Shown here in pieces: positions 16,525 to 23,896 of a stretch of 39,766 nt of DNA (position 1 is its first letter; each line of letters starts with the position of its first letter). The DNA comes from Thermodesulfobacteriota bacterium. Its GTDB lineage: Bacteria > Thermosulfidibacterota > Thermosulfidibacteria > Thermosulfidibacterales > B14-G1. The DNA is taken from contig JAJSAC010000028.1 of assembly GCA_024274915.1 (NCBI GenBank), positions 1-39,766 on the forward strand, in the 5' to 3' direction. A model generated the notes under the pieces. It was not told where the DNA came from. It was given only the letters and a program-made list of their open reading frames with translations, and did not search any database. The translations under genes were made by a program, and so were the position numbers.

Positions 16525-17114
16525 GATCTTCCACCTGCCAGCCTTTCCAGAATGACTTTCATCTTAGCCAGGGCCTGAGCCCGATGGCTTATCTTGTTCT
16601 TCTCCTCAGGAGGGATCTGGGCCATAGTCCTACCGTAAGAAGGGAGGTAAAAAACCGGATCGTAACCGAATCCGTGTCCACCTTTGGGCTTCAAGGCTAT
16701 GTACCCCTCACATGTACCCTCCACCACATACTCTTCCCCGCGGGGAGTGACCAGGGCGATAACACAGCGGAACCTGGCCTTCCTATTTTCCAAAGGAACG
16801 CCCTCCAGTTTCTTCAAAAGGAGCTCACACCTCTGAGCATCGGAGATATCTTCGCCCCCAAAACGGGCCGATTTCACACCAGGGGCCCCATCCAAGATAT
16901 CCACCTCCAATCCAGAGTCATCTGCCAAGGCCATCTCCCCGGTAAACCTCGCCGCTGCCCGGGCCTTCTCCAGGGCATTCTCCCGGAAGGTTTCTCCCCT
17001 CTCCTCCACGGGGGGAAAGGGAGGATAATGATCCAGAGAAAGAATCTCATAACCCAATCCCTCCAGAAGGGCCCGGATCTCACGAATTTTGCCTGGATTT
17101 CTGGTAGCCACCAC
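16521..17114 (-). CDS. rdgB: Non-canonical purine NTP pyrophosphatase RdgB/HAM1
   Basis: About 197 residues. It hydrolyses dITP, XTP and ITP to monophosphates, keeping deaminated purines out of nucleic acids. The start motif ATRNPGK, the central ALADDSGLEVDIL and GFGYDPVFYLP, and the C-terminal KNKISHRAQALAKM are all present. Start choice is odd. The family usually begins MKLVVATRN, and here the codon at the Met position is ATT (17121-17123), with an in-frame stop two codons earlier. GTG at 17114 is given as the start, and ATT or CTG initiation is possible. It is first in a set with the secreted protein, pgsA and DUF512 genes. Confidence 0.93.
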   Translation of the reverse strand: MVATRNPGKIREIRALLEGLGYEILSLDHYPPFPPVEERGETFRENALEKARAAARFTGEMALADDSGLEVDILDGAPGVKSARFGGEDISDAQRCELLLKKLEGVPLENRKARFRCVIALVTPRGEEYVVEGTCEGYIALKPKGGHGFGYDPVFYLPSYGRTMAQIPPEEKNKISHRAQALAKMKVILERLAGGRS

Positions 17115-17140
17115 CAGTTTAATCGTTCAACCCCCCAAGG

Positions 17141-17169
17141 TTGATGGATAAGCCTTTTTCCCATATAGG
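17141..17169 (+). promoter_or_regulatory. Candidate promoter for the DUF507-bamD operon
   Basis: TTGATG (17141-17146) and TATAGG (17164-17169) are 17 bp apart. The resulting leader would be about 80 nt and include the hairpin at 17213-17241. The divergent rdgB promoter probably lies in the same 130 bp. Confidence 0.35.
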
Positions 17170-17212
17170 ATAAAAATGGGTTCTTCAAGGGTACAGGGAT
17201 CACCTTGAAAAG

Positions 17213-17241
17213 GGAGATCCCAAGGACTAAGGTTGATCTCC
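17213..17241 (+). other. Leader hairpin just before the DUF507 ribosome site
   Basis: GGAGATC (17213-17219) is perfectly complementary to GATCTCC (17235-17241), with a 15-nt loop. It ends two bases before the AGGAGGT Shine-Dalgarno (17244-17250). It could modulate initiation, but a 7-bp repeat may be chance. Confidence 0.35.
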
Positions 17242-17254
17242 TCAGGAGGTGAGG

Positions 17255-17539
17255 ATGAAGTTAAAGGATGAGCACATTGAACAGATAGCCAAGGTTTTGG
17301 CTAGGCGGGTGGTAAGGGAAGGTCTAGTTCAAGGCAAGGATCCCTTGGAAGAGAAGGTGGGTAAGGTGATCTTCAAGGTGATCAAAAATGATGTGGATAA
17401 GGAAAAAGCCATTGATGAAGAGGTCCATCGCCTTTTAAAAGACCATGTAAAAGATATAGAAGCCCATCACATTAGCTATCACAAAATGTTTCAAAGAGTT
17501 AAGGAAAAACTGGCCAGAGAGAGGGGTCTGGTACTATGA
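17255..17539 (+). CDS. DUF507 family protein, copy 1
   Basis: A 94-residue, highly charged, helical protein with no membrane segment. It matches the DUF507 family (MKLKDEHIEQIAKVLARRVV near the start, EHVRLL-type EEVHRLLKDH centrally, FQRVKEKLARE at the end), known mainly from Desulfobacterota, Aquificota and Nitrospirota. Function is unknown. ATG at 17255 is chosen because the in-frame GTG at 17249 overlaps the AGGAGG ribosome site. The stop overlaps the next start (ATGA). It heads an operon with a second DUF507 gene, bamD, cvpA and a MEMO gene. Confidence 0.88.
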   Translation: MKLKDEHIEQIAKVLARRVVREGLVQGKDPLEEKVGKVIFKVIKNDVDKEKAIDEEVHRLLKDHVKDIEAHHISYHKMFQRVKEKLARERGLVL

Positions 17540-17808
17540 GCTTCAGTAGGGAACGTATCTTCCATCTAGTGGCCAAGATGATAGATGAGATGGAAAAGGA
17601 AGGCCTTACCCTTACAGATCCAGAAAAACTCAGAAGCAGGCTCACCAAAACCTTCTCCGACGAGTTGAGGGTTCTGGAAACCATAGACCAAGAAGCAAGG
17701 GCAAAGATTGGTAGGATGTCCAAACCCATAGCCGAAGGGAGCGGAGAATGGAAGGCACTGTACGAGCGCTTCTTTGAAGAAGAATGGAAAAGGAGACTTA
17801 GAATATGA
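17536..17808 (+). CDS. DUF507 family protein, copy 2
   Basis: A 90-residue charged helical protein, paralogous in pattern to the upstream gene but diverged: RERIFHLVAKMIDEMEKEG aligns with the first copy's DEHIEQIAKVLARRVVREG, and both end in a basic amphipathic helix (FFEEEWKRRLRI here). The tandem pair with 4-nt overlaps at both ends suggests that the two products form a hetero-oligomer, which is inference. The stop overlaps the bamD start (ATGA). Function unknown. Confidence 0.85.
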   Translation: MSFSRERIFHLVAKMIDEMEKEGLTLTDPEKLRSRLTKTFSDELRVLETIDQEARAKIGRMSKPIAEGSGEWKALYERFFEEEWKRRLRI

Positions 17809-18584
17809 AGAAACTTATAGTTCTGCTCCTCATCCTTCCCTTCATCTCTGGATGCCTCTTTTGGGGCAAAAAGAAGGAGAATGCAACCGAATCCCCAGAA
17901 GAGCTCTACAAGAGTGGGGAACAGGCCCTTTTCAGCAGAAAGTTCGGCACGGCCAAAGAGAGGTTCAAAAAACTCCTGGAATCCTCTCCGGAAAGCGAAT
18001 TTTCCAGAACAGCCCGCCTGGGGCTGGCCGAGGCTTACTACCGGGATGGAGATTACGAAGAAGCCGCCCAAGCGTATCAAGACTACCTCGAACTCCATCC
18101 TCTAAGCCCCAACTCCGATTATGTACAGTACAAGCTGGGCATGTGCTACTACAAACTTATGCTCCCCCCTGACAGGGACCAGAGCTACACGGAAAAAGCC
18201 ATAAAGGCCTTCCAAAAGCTCATCAGGATCTATCCCACCAGTCCATGGGCCCTAAGGGGTAGCCAGATCCTCAAGGAGTGCAGAGAGAGGCTGGCCCAAC
18301 ACGACATATACGTGGGCAAGTTCTACTACAAGGTCAAGGAATATAAAGCTGCCAAACTCCGCTTCCTATCGGCTTATAATCGGGCGAAAAATGGCGAAGT
18401 GGCAGCAGAAGCTCTATACTGGTTGGGCAAGACCTACGAAGAGCTGGGAGAAAAAGGGAAAGCCATGGAATGTTACCAAAAAGTGGTGAAAGAGTACGGC
18501 ATGTGGGGAGATATAGACAAAGCAGAAGACGCTTTAGACGCCCTGAAAAAAGGGAAAAAGAGGAAGAGATTCATCTTCTTCTAA
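17805..18584 (+). CDS. bamD: Outer-membrane assembly lipoprotein BamD
   Basis: A 259-residue lipoprotein of the BAM complex, which folds beta-barrel proteins into the outer membrane. The lipobox is FISGC with lipidated C17 after a basic-hydrophobic leader. Tetratricopeptide-type repeats follow: SPEELYKSGEQALFSRKFGTA, then ARLGLAEAYYRDGDYEEAAQ, then AAEALYWLGKTYEELGEKGKA. The middle DYVQYKLGMCYY is typical of BamD. It ends in a basic tail (KKGKKRKRFIFF). It shows the organism is diderm. Other TPR lipoproteins are similar, but the order of motifs favours BamD. Confidence 0.88.
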   Translation: MKKLIVLLLILPFISGCLFWGKKKENATESPEELYKSGEQALFSRKFGTAKERFKKLLESSPESEFSRTARLGLAEAYYRDGDYEEAAQAYQDYLELHPLSPNSDYVQYKLGMCYYKLMLPPDRDQSYTEKAIKAFQKLIRIYPTSPWALRGSQILKECRERLAQHDIYVGKFYYKVKEYKAAKLRFLSAYNRAKNGEVAAEALYWLGKTYEELGEKGKAMECYQKVVKEYGMWGDIDKAEDALDALKKGKKRKRFIFF

Positions 18585-18605
18585 AGCTGACGGAGAGGTA
18601 AAATT

Positions 18606-19133
18606 ATGGGAATAACCCCCCTGGACGTAGCGATGGCCTTCATCATACTCCTCTTTGTGTCCATGGGGATCTATAGAGGGTTATTCAGAGAGATCCTTTC
18701 CCTGATTGGCTTCGTGGCAGGTATCTATCTGGCAGCCTACTATTACACCCCCCTGGCCAAATGGGCCATGCAATGGTTCCCTTCATTCCCAGCCCTGGTC
18801 AACATCTTCTCCTTTTTCCTCATTCTGGTGGCCGTTGTCTTCGTAATGGGCATCCTGGGGGTCGTGTTCCGTAAACTCCTGATTATTGGTGATCTAAACA
18901 TCATGGACCGGATGCTGGGAGGGGCCTTCGGTCTTCTAAAAGCCCTCCTCATCAACGCTTTTATTATTATCCTCTTGGTCACCTTCGTACCCTGGGGCGG
19001 AAAGATGGTGGAAAAATCCCCCCTGGCCAGGGGGACCCAGTATCTCACAAAGACCGCCATCAAATTTGCACCGCCGGAACTGAAGAATAAATTTTTGAAT
19101 AAGTGGACCAGAATATTTGAGGGAAAAGAATGA
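18606..19133 (+). CDS. cvpA: CvpA family inner-membrane protein
   Basis: A 175-residue protein with four predicted membrane helices. The opening TPLDVAMAFIILLFVSMGIYRGLFREILSL fits the family: an Asp early in helix 1 and a G-x-x-RG-x-x-RE motif after it. In E. coli CvpA is linked to colicin V production and envelope homeostasis, and its molecular role is not firmly known. GGAGAGG precedes the ATG. The stop overlaps the MEMO start (ATGA). Its place in a bamD operon supports an envelope function. Confidence 0.87.
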   Translation: MGITPLDVAMAFIILLFVSMGIYRGLFREILSLIGFVAGIYLAAYYYTPLAKWAMQWFPSFPALVNIFSFFLILVAVVFVMGILGVVFRKLLIIGDLNIMDRMLGGAFGLLKALLINAFIIILLVTFVPWGGKMVEKSPLARGTQYLTKTAIKFAPPELKNKFLNKWTRIFEGKE

Positions 19134-19927
19134 TCAGAAAACCGGCAGTAGCAGGGTACTTTTATCCCCGAGACCCCTTGAGATTGAGGGAGCAGATAGA
19201 GCAGTATCTACTACCCATGGCCCAAAGGATTAAAGCCATTGCAGCCGTCTCTCCCCATGCAGGGTATGTGTACTCAGGACCTGTAGCAGGGGCCGTCTAC
19301 TCTCACCTCCAGATACCCCAAAGGGTGGTACTCCTGGGACCCAACCACACGGGCATGGGCGCCAAAGCCTCCATAATGACCCAGGGGACCTGGGCCACAC
19401 CCCTGGGAGAGGTGGAGGTGGACGAAGGACTGGCTTTGAAGATTCTGGAAAACTCCCAGTTCCTCAAAGAAGACGTCAATGCCCACCTAGCAGAACACTC
19501 CCTCGAGGTACAACTCCCCTTCCTCCAGTATTTCAGGCCCGACCTCAAAATAGTGCCCATCGTCCTCATGGGCACTTCTTTCGAGATGGCACAAGAGATT
19601 GGCCAAGCCCTGGCAAAGACCCTCACGAACGGAGAAGCCCTCATAATATCCAGCACCGACATGAGCCATTACGAGCCCCAAGAAGTAGCTTCACAGAAGG
19701 ACCAAACAGCCATTGAAGCCATTTTACAATTAGACCCCCAATCCCTTTACCAAAGGGTAGTTCAGAAGAACATCAGTATGTGTGGTGTCATGCCCACTGT
19801 AGCCACCTTGGTGGCTTCCCTTCTACTGGGAGCAGAAGAAGCCAGGCTCATAAGTTACATGACCTCTGGGGACATCACTGGAGACTATTCCCAGGTGGTG
19901 GGTTACGCAGGGGTGATCGTCTACTAA
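19130..19927 (+). CDS. MEMO1 family protein (AmmeMemoRadiSam system protein B)
   Basis: A 265-residue full-length MEMO fold related to extradiol dioxygenases. Family motifs in order are RKPAVAGYFYP, SPHAGYVYSG, LGPNHTG, AEHSLEVQLPFLQ, SSTDMSHYEP and CGVMPTVATL. The two His and the Cys in these motifs match the vestigial metal site of human MEMO. It often occurs with an AMMECR1-domain protein and a radical SAM protein, but neither is seen beside it. Biochemical role is unknown. The stop overlaps the convergent HAD gene stop. Confidence 0.92.
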   Translation: MIRKPAVAGYFYPRDPLRLREQIEQYLLPMAQRIKAIAAVSPHAGYVYSGPVAGAVYSHLQIPQRVVLLGPNHTGMGAKASIMTQGTWATPLGEVEVDEGLALKILENSQFLKEDVNAHLAEHSLEVQLPFLQYFRPDLKIVPIVLMGTSFEMAQEIGQALAKTLTNGEALIISSTDMSHYEPQEVASQKDQTAIEAILQLDPQSLYQRVVQKNISMCGVMPTVATLVASLLLGAEEARLISYMTSGDITGDYSQVVGYAGVIVY

Positions 19928-20394
19928 AATCTGAGGGTAGCCTTTATCCTGGCAGGGCTTAATAATAGCTCGAGGGCCTCCAAAACCTTCCCTACCACTA
20001 TATGGCACCTGGAAAGGAGAGGGGCGTAGAGCCCTTCACCCTCCATAACGGCTATGGCCAAATCGGCAGCCTCCACCATGGAAAGATCGTTGGCCCCGTT
20101 ACCCAGAACCACCACCCCGCCAGCAAGGGAAGATATATAACGAGCCTTAGCCTCCCTCTCTCCACCCCCTTCCAAAATGGTGAGGCGAAGCGGTAACCCC
20201 GCCAGCTCCCTGACCGCCCTTCCAAAGGTATCGGCGGTGACCACGTGAATCTTTAGAAGAGGGGAAAGCCCCCTTAGCCTTTCCTTCACCCCTGGCAGAA
20301 TCCTGCCATCACAGGCCAAAGTCCCGTTGTAATCGCACACCAAATGGGAAAGCCTTAGGAAACCAAAACCCGGAACATCAACTTCTATAGGCAA
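19924..20394 (-). CDS. HAD-superfamily hydrolase, COG4087 (soluble P-type-ATPase-like) type
   Basis: A 156-residue small HAD protein with no cap domain. Motif I is D21-Y-N23-G-T (the second Asp is Asn). Motif II is the T of VVTADTFG. The last motif is GNGANDLSM, with Asn replacing the first Asp of the classical GDGxND. These variants are those I know from COG4087 proteins, so the enzyme is not obviously broken, although its substrate is unknown. The TTG start at 20394 overlaps the M23 gene by 17 nt and has a poor ribosome site. ATP-dependent activity is not expected without a membrane domain. Confidence 0.8.
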   Translation of the reverse strand: MPIEVDVPGFGFLRLSHLVCDYNGTLACDGRILPGVKERLRGLSPLLKIHVVTADTFGRAVRELAGLPLRLTILEGGGEREAKARYISSLAGGVVVLGNGANDLSMVEAADLAIAVMEGEGLYAPLLSRCHIVVGKVLEALELLLSPARIKATLRF

Positions 20395-21322
20395 GGAAGG
20401 TCCGTCCCAGTTTCATATAGTAATAGGGATTGACGGCCATTTTCCCCACCCTCACTTCATAATGGAGATGGGGAGCCGTACTCCTCCCCGTATTGCCCAC
20501 CTTGGCTATAACTTGCCCCCTTTTCACCTTTTGCCCCACCTTCACCAGGATCCTACTGCAGTGGCCGTAGGCCGTGGAATAGCCATAACCATGATCCACC
20601 ACCACCATCTTACCATAACCGCCATTGATCCCGACAAAAACCACCACCCCATCGGCGGCGGCCTTAACGGGGGCACCAACTGGAGCCGCTATGTCAATAC
20701 CCTCGTGAAACTCCCTCCTACCGGTAAAGGGGCTCCTCCTGTAACCATAGGGTGAGGTGATCCAGCCCCTCACCGGGAAACCCAAAGGAGTATGGGCCAG
20801 AAGGGCCTCCCGACTCCTAAGAAACTCCTCCAAAACGTGGAAGCTCTCCTCTTGCTCTGCGGCCACCCTCCTTACCCTGAAGAGATCCCTTTTGACCTCC
20901 ATAATGAGCCGCTGGGTGTTCTCCCGGAGACCTCTCATTCTCTTCCTCAAAGAGAACTCCTCAGGACCTCCCAAGGCCAAAACCTTATTACCCGAATCCA
21001 AATGGGCCAGCTTCCTGATCCTAGTATCCATGATTTGAAGCCTCACCATCCTGTCTTCCATCTCTTTCAACTCAGCGGCCAGCTTACGAAACTCTAACTG
21101 ATACTGGGCCAGATCTTCCTCCAGCCTATCAGCCTGGGAGGCTCTGGCCCTCTTCTGCAGGTAGTCCTTGATGAGGAGGGTGTTAGCCCCTACCAAAAGA
21201 AAAAGGAGAATAGAAATGATAAAAGGGGCAAGGAGGGTGAAGCTGACCTCTCTCTTTTTTTCGTATTGGGAGAAGAGCAGAAGCGAGTAGTTCTTAGAGC
21301 GCAACCTCCTAAACAAGCCCAC
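20378..21322 (-). CDS. M23 family metallopeptidase, membrane-anchored
   Basis: A 314-residue envelope peptidase. A single membrane helix lies at about 27-52 after a cytoplasmic basic stretch. A long coiled coil follows (about 58-95, then a second helical region to about 165). The LytM/M23 zinc domain is at about 190-305, with HEGIDIAAPVGAPV, a YGKMVVVDHGYG..YGHCSRI central part and PHLHYEVRV with the last ligands. The zinc motifs are intact, so an active D,D-endopeptidase or an amidase activator is possible. GTG at 21322 has GGGGAGGT ahead. The HAD gene overlaps its 3' end. Confidence 0.9.
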   Translation of the reverse strand: MGLFRRLRSKNYSLLLFSQYEKKREVSFTLLAPFIISILLFLLVGANTLLIKDYLQKRARASQADRLEEDLAQYQLEFRKLAAELKEMEDRMVRLQIMDTRIRKLAHLDSGNKVLALGGPEEFSLRKRMRGLRENTQRLIMEVKRDLFRVRRVAAEQEESFHVLEEFLRSREALLAHTPLGFPVRGWITSPYGYRRSPFTGRREFHEGIDIAAPVGAPVKAAADGVVVFVGINGGYGKMVVVDHGYGYSTAYGHCSRILVKVGQKVKRGQVIAKVGNTGRSTAPHLHYEVRVGKMAVNPYYYMKLGRTFLAYRS

Positions 21323-21353
21323 CGGTACCTCCCCTTTCCCCTCTTCTTTCCCT

Positions 21354-21382
21354 TTTTAAGCACATCCCCAAGGGCTTTTCAA
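21354..21382 (-). promoter_or_regulatory. Candidate promoter for the M23 peptidase gene
   Basis: TTGAAA (21382-21377) and TTAAAA (21359-21354) are exactly 17 bp apart on the minus strand. The start codon follows 32 bp after the -10, leaving room for the ribosome site. Confidence 0.35.
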
Positions 21383-21405
21383 GAATAAAAAACCTCCTTC
21401 TTTTC

Positions 21406-21434
21406 TTGACCTGAAAGGCTGGGGGACGTAAAGA
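21406..21434 (+). promoter_or_regulatory. Candidate promoter for the PAP2-murJ genes
   Basis: TTGACC (21406-21411) and TAAAGA (21429-21434) lie 17 bp apart. Transcription would begin near 21441, about 4 bases before the ATG at 21445, and no Shine-Dalgarno is present, so a nearly leaderless message is possible. Confidence 0.35.
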
Positions 21435-21444
21435 TGGCCCTTTG

Positions 21445-22317
21445 ATGAGAAAGAAAATTCGCATAGAAGATCTTCTCACCATAGTCTTTTGTGGAATCAT
21501 GACTCTTCTAACCATTCTCAACCGGGATAGGATCCCCAACTGGGTCATACACACCACCATAAACCTACTAACTGCCCTGGCTTGCTTCCTCATCCCTTGG
21601 GCCACAGCCGGGGAAAAGGACCCCTTCTCCTTTCACCTGCGCCACTGGTACGTCCTCATTGTGGTCCCCCTCAACTTCATGAATCTCAAAGGGGTGATCC
21701 ACGGAATAAACCCCAACAACTATGACCCCCTCCTCATCCGCATCGACCACTGGATCTTCGGCGTGAATCCCACCCAATGGCTGGAAAGGTGGATCAATCC
21801 CTGGTTGACCGAATATCTACAGTGGGCTTACATGTCCTATTTTTTTATACCCATCGTCCTAGGCGTGCTCCTTTACAAGAAAAAGAACTACAGAGGTTTC
21901 AGGCTCTCAGCCACCGTGATCCTTCTGGCCTTTTATCTCTCCTACCTGGGATACCTGGTGGTCCCTGCCATTGGCCCCCGCTTCACCCTTCCCCACCAGG
22001 TCCCTTTGAAAGGTATCTTCCTCACAGACCAGCTCAAAGCCTTGCTGAACATATTAGAACCAACCCCCCACGACTGCTTCCCCAGTGGCCACACAGCCGT
22101 GGCCCTGGTTTGCCTCTTCCTGGCAGCCAGATTTAGCAGAAGACTCTTTTGGGTATACCTACCTCTAATCTCCAGCCTCATCCTTTCCACGGTGTACCAC
22201 CGCTATCATTATGTGGTAGACATCATAGCGGGTGTCTTCCTTGCCCTCATATCATGGTGGGCGGGCAACGCCCTCTTCTCGTGGTGGGAGAAGGGAACCA
22301 CGAATCACGGGGAATAA
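21445..22317 (+). CDS. PAP2-superfamily membrane phosphatase/phosphotransferase (Aur1/Ipt1-like)
   Basis: A 290-residue membrane protein with about six helices. The PAP2 catalytic motifs PSGHTA (about residue 213) and TVYHRYHYVVDIIAG are intact, with the His nucleophile and the HxxxD pair. The long N-terminal part with DPLLIRIDHWIFGVNP is typical of the inositol-phosphotransferase-like (PAP2_3, Aur1/Ipt1) group. The substrate is likely a lipid pyrophosphate or phospholipid. Its position one base before murJ suggests undecaprenyl or envelope-lipid recycling, which is inference. ATG at 21445 is preferred over the TTG before it. Confidence 0.85.
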   Translation: MRKKIRIEDLLTIVFCGIMTLLTILNRDRIPNWVIHTTINLLTALACFLIPWATAGEKDPFSFHLRHWYVLIVVPLNFMNLKGVIHGINPNNYDPLLIRIDHWIFGVNPTQWLERWINPWLTEYLQWAYMSYFFIPIVLGVLLYKKKNYRGFRLSATVILLAFYLSYLGYLVVPAIGPRFTLPHQVPLKGIFLTDQLKALLNILEPTPHDCFPSGHTAVALVCLFLAARFSRRLFWVYLPLISSLILSTVYHRYHYVVDIIAGVFLALISWWAGNALFSWWEKGTTNHGE

Positions 22318-22318
22318 C

Positions 22319-23896
22319 ATGGCCCAGGACCATAAAAAAGGCGTGGCGGGAGCCACCCTGGTTATCAGCTCCTTCACCCTCTTGAGTCGCATTCTGGGCT
22401 TTGTTAGAGATATTCTTATAGCCAGCCTCCTAGGGACCTCCAACATAGCAGACGCCTTCTTCGTGGCCTTCCGGATTCCCAACCTTTTCCGTAGGCTCCT
22501 GGGTGAAGGAGCCCTAAGTGCTGCCTTTATCCCCGTCTTCACCCAGTACCACCTAAAAAACTCCCAAGACGAAGCCCAGGAGTTCCTCAACAGCGCTTTC
22601 TCCTTCTTTCTCCTCATCCTCACCCTCCTCCTCATCCTGGGAGAGCTCTTCACCCCCTTGTTGGTAAAAGCAACTGCACCGGGATTTTCCCGGCTCCCCC
22701 ACAAAATGGCCCTCACCGTGAGCCTCACCCGCATCACCTTCCCCTACATCTTCTTCATGGGACTGGCCATTCTCACCATGGCCCTCCTCAATGCCTTAAA
22801 ACACTTCGCCATACCCGCCTTCAGCCCTGTACTCCTTAACATCTCCATGATCACCGCCCTCCTGGTAGCCTATGGTAAGAAGAATATTGTTTTCGCCCTT
22901 GCCTGGGGCGTCTTCATAGGCGGGGTCCTCCAATTGATCTTGCAAATCGCCACCGTGTACAGGAAGGGTTGGAAGCTAAAACCCACCTTCCGTATCTTCC
23001 ATCCAGGGGTGCTAGAGACGGTGACCCTCATGCTCCCCTCGGTCTTTGGCCTGGCCATCAACCAGATCAACACCTTTGTAGACACCATCCTAGCCTCCCT
23101 ATTGCCCCCAGGGAGTGTGTCCTACCTTTACTATGCCAACAGGCTGGTCCAGTTTCCCCTGGGCCTCTTTGGAATCGCACTGGGAACAGCCATTCTCCCC
23201 ACCCTCTCCCAACAACAGACCTTGGAAGACGAAAACGCCTTCCGGGAAACCTTCACCTTCGGCCTGTCCCTCGTACTCTTCATCACCCTCCCAGCCCTGG
23301 CGTGGCTTCTCATCTTTGCCACCCCCACCATCTCCACCCTTTTCCAGAGGGCGGCCTTCACATGGCAGGCAGCCCAGGCTACGGGGAAAGCCCTCTTTTG
23401 CTACGCCCTGGGGTTAGGAGCTTTCGCCACCGTTAAAGTGGTGGTTCCCGTTTTCTACGCCCAGAAGGACATGAAGACCCCCGTGAAGGTGGCCATTGCC
23501 ACCTTGATAGTGAACATCGTATTGAACCTTATCCTCATGATCCCCCTAAAACACGCAGGATTGGCCCTAGCCACATCCCTGGCCTCCGCCTTCAATCTGA
23601 CAGTCCTCCTGATTCTCCTGGAAAAGCGGGGACAGGGACCCAACTGGGGCGCCTTCATAAAAGCCACATTAAGAAACCTTCCCGCTCTAGTCCTACTGAT
23701 AGGGGGCTCCCTCTTCTACCTCCATCTAGCCCCCTTTCACCATCAGGCCCCCACCATCAAGAAGGCCACATGGATAGGGGGAGCCTTACTCCAGGGGGGG
23801 ATTTTGTACCTCTCGGGGGCCTGGACAGCCAAAAGCCAGGAACTAAAAGTTCTCAGAGACACCCTCCTGAGAAAAACTGGCGTGAAAGAGGGTTAA
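22319..23896 (+). CDS. murJ: Lipid II flippase MurJ (MviN)
   Basis: A 525-residue polytopic inner-membrane protein of the MOP exporter superfamily. It flips lipid II for peptidoglycan synthesis. The start LVISSFTLLSRILGFVRDILIASLLG and the FRIPNLFRRLLGEGALSAAFIPVF segment are hallmark MurJ regions with the essential Arg residues. About 14 helices follow. ATG at 22319 lies one base after the PAP2 stop, and longer in-frame starts lie within the PAP2 gene. The last 54 bp overlap the convergent sensor-kinase gene, so both C-termini are encoded by the same DNA. Confidence 0.95.
   Translation: MAQDHKKGVAGATLVISSFTLLSRILGFVRDILIASLLGTSNIADAFFVAFRIPNLFRRLLGEGALSAAFIPVFTQYHLKNSQDEAQEFLNSAFSFFLLILTLLLILGELFTPLLVKATAPGFSRLPHKMALTVSLTRITFPYIFFMGLAILTMALLNALKHFAIPAFSPVLLNISMITALLVAYGKKNIVFALAWGVFIGGVLQLILQIATVYRKGWKLKPTFRIFHPGVLETVTLMLPSVFGLAINQINTFVDTILASLLPPGSVSYLYYANRLVQFPLGLFGIALGTAILPTLSQQQTLEDENAFRETFTFGLSLVLFITLPALAWLLIFATPTISTLFQRAAFTWQAAQATGKALFCYALGLGAFATVKVVVPVFYAQKDMKTPVKVAIATLIVNIVLNLILMIPLKHAGLALATSLASAFNLTVLLILLEKRGQGPNWGAFIKATLRNLPALVLLIGGSLFYLHLAPFHHQAPTIKKATWIGGALLQGGILYLSGAWTAKSQELKVLRDTLLRKTGVKEG

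Noticed and set aside
19924-20394. HAD protein as inactive because of DYN and GNGxND motifs
   Set aside because: These variants are usual in COG4087 proteins, so they do not show loss of function.
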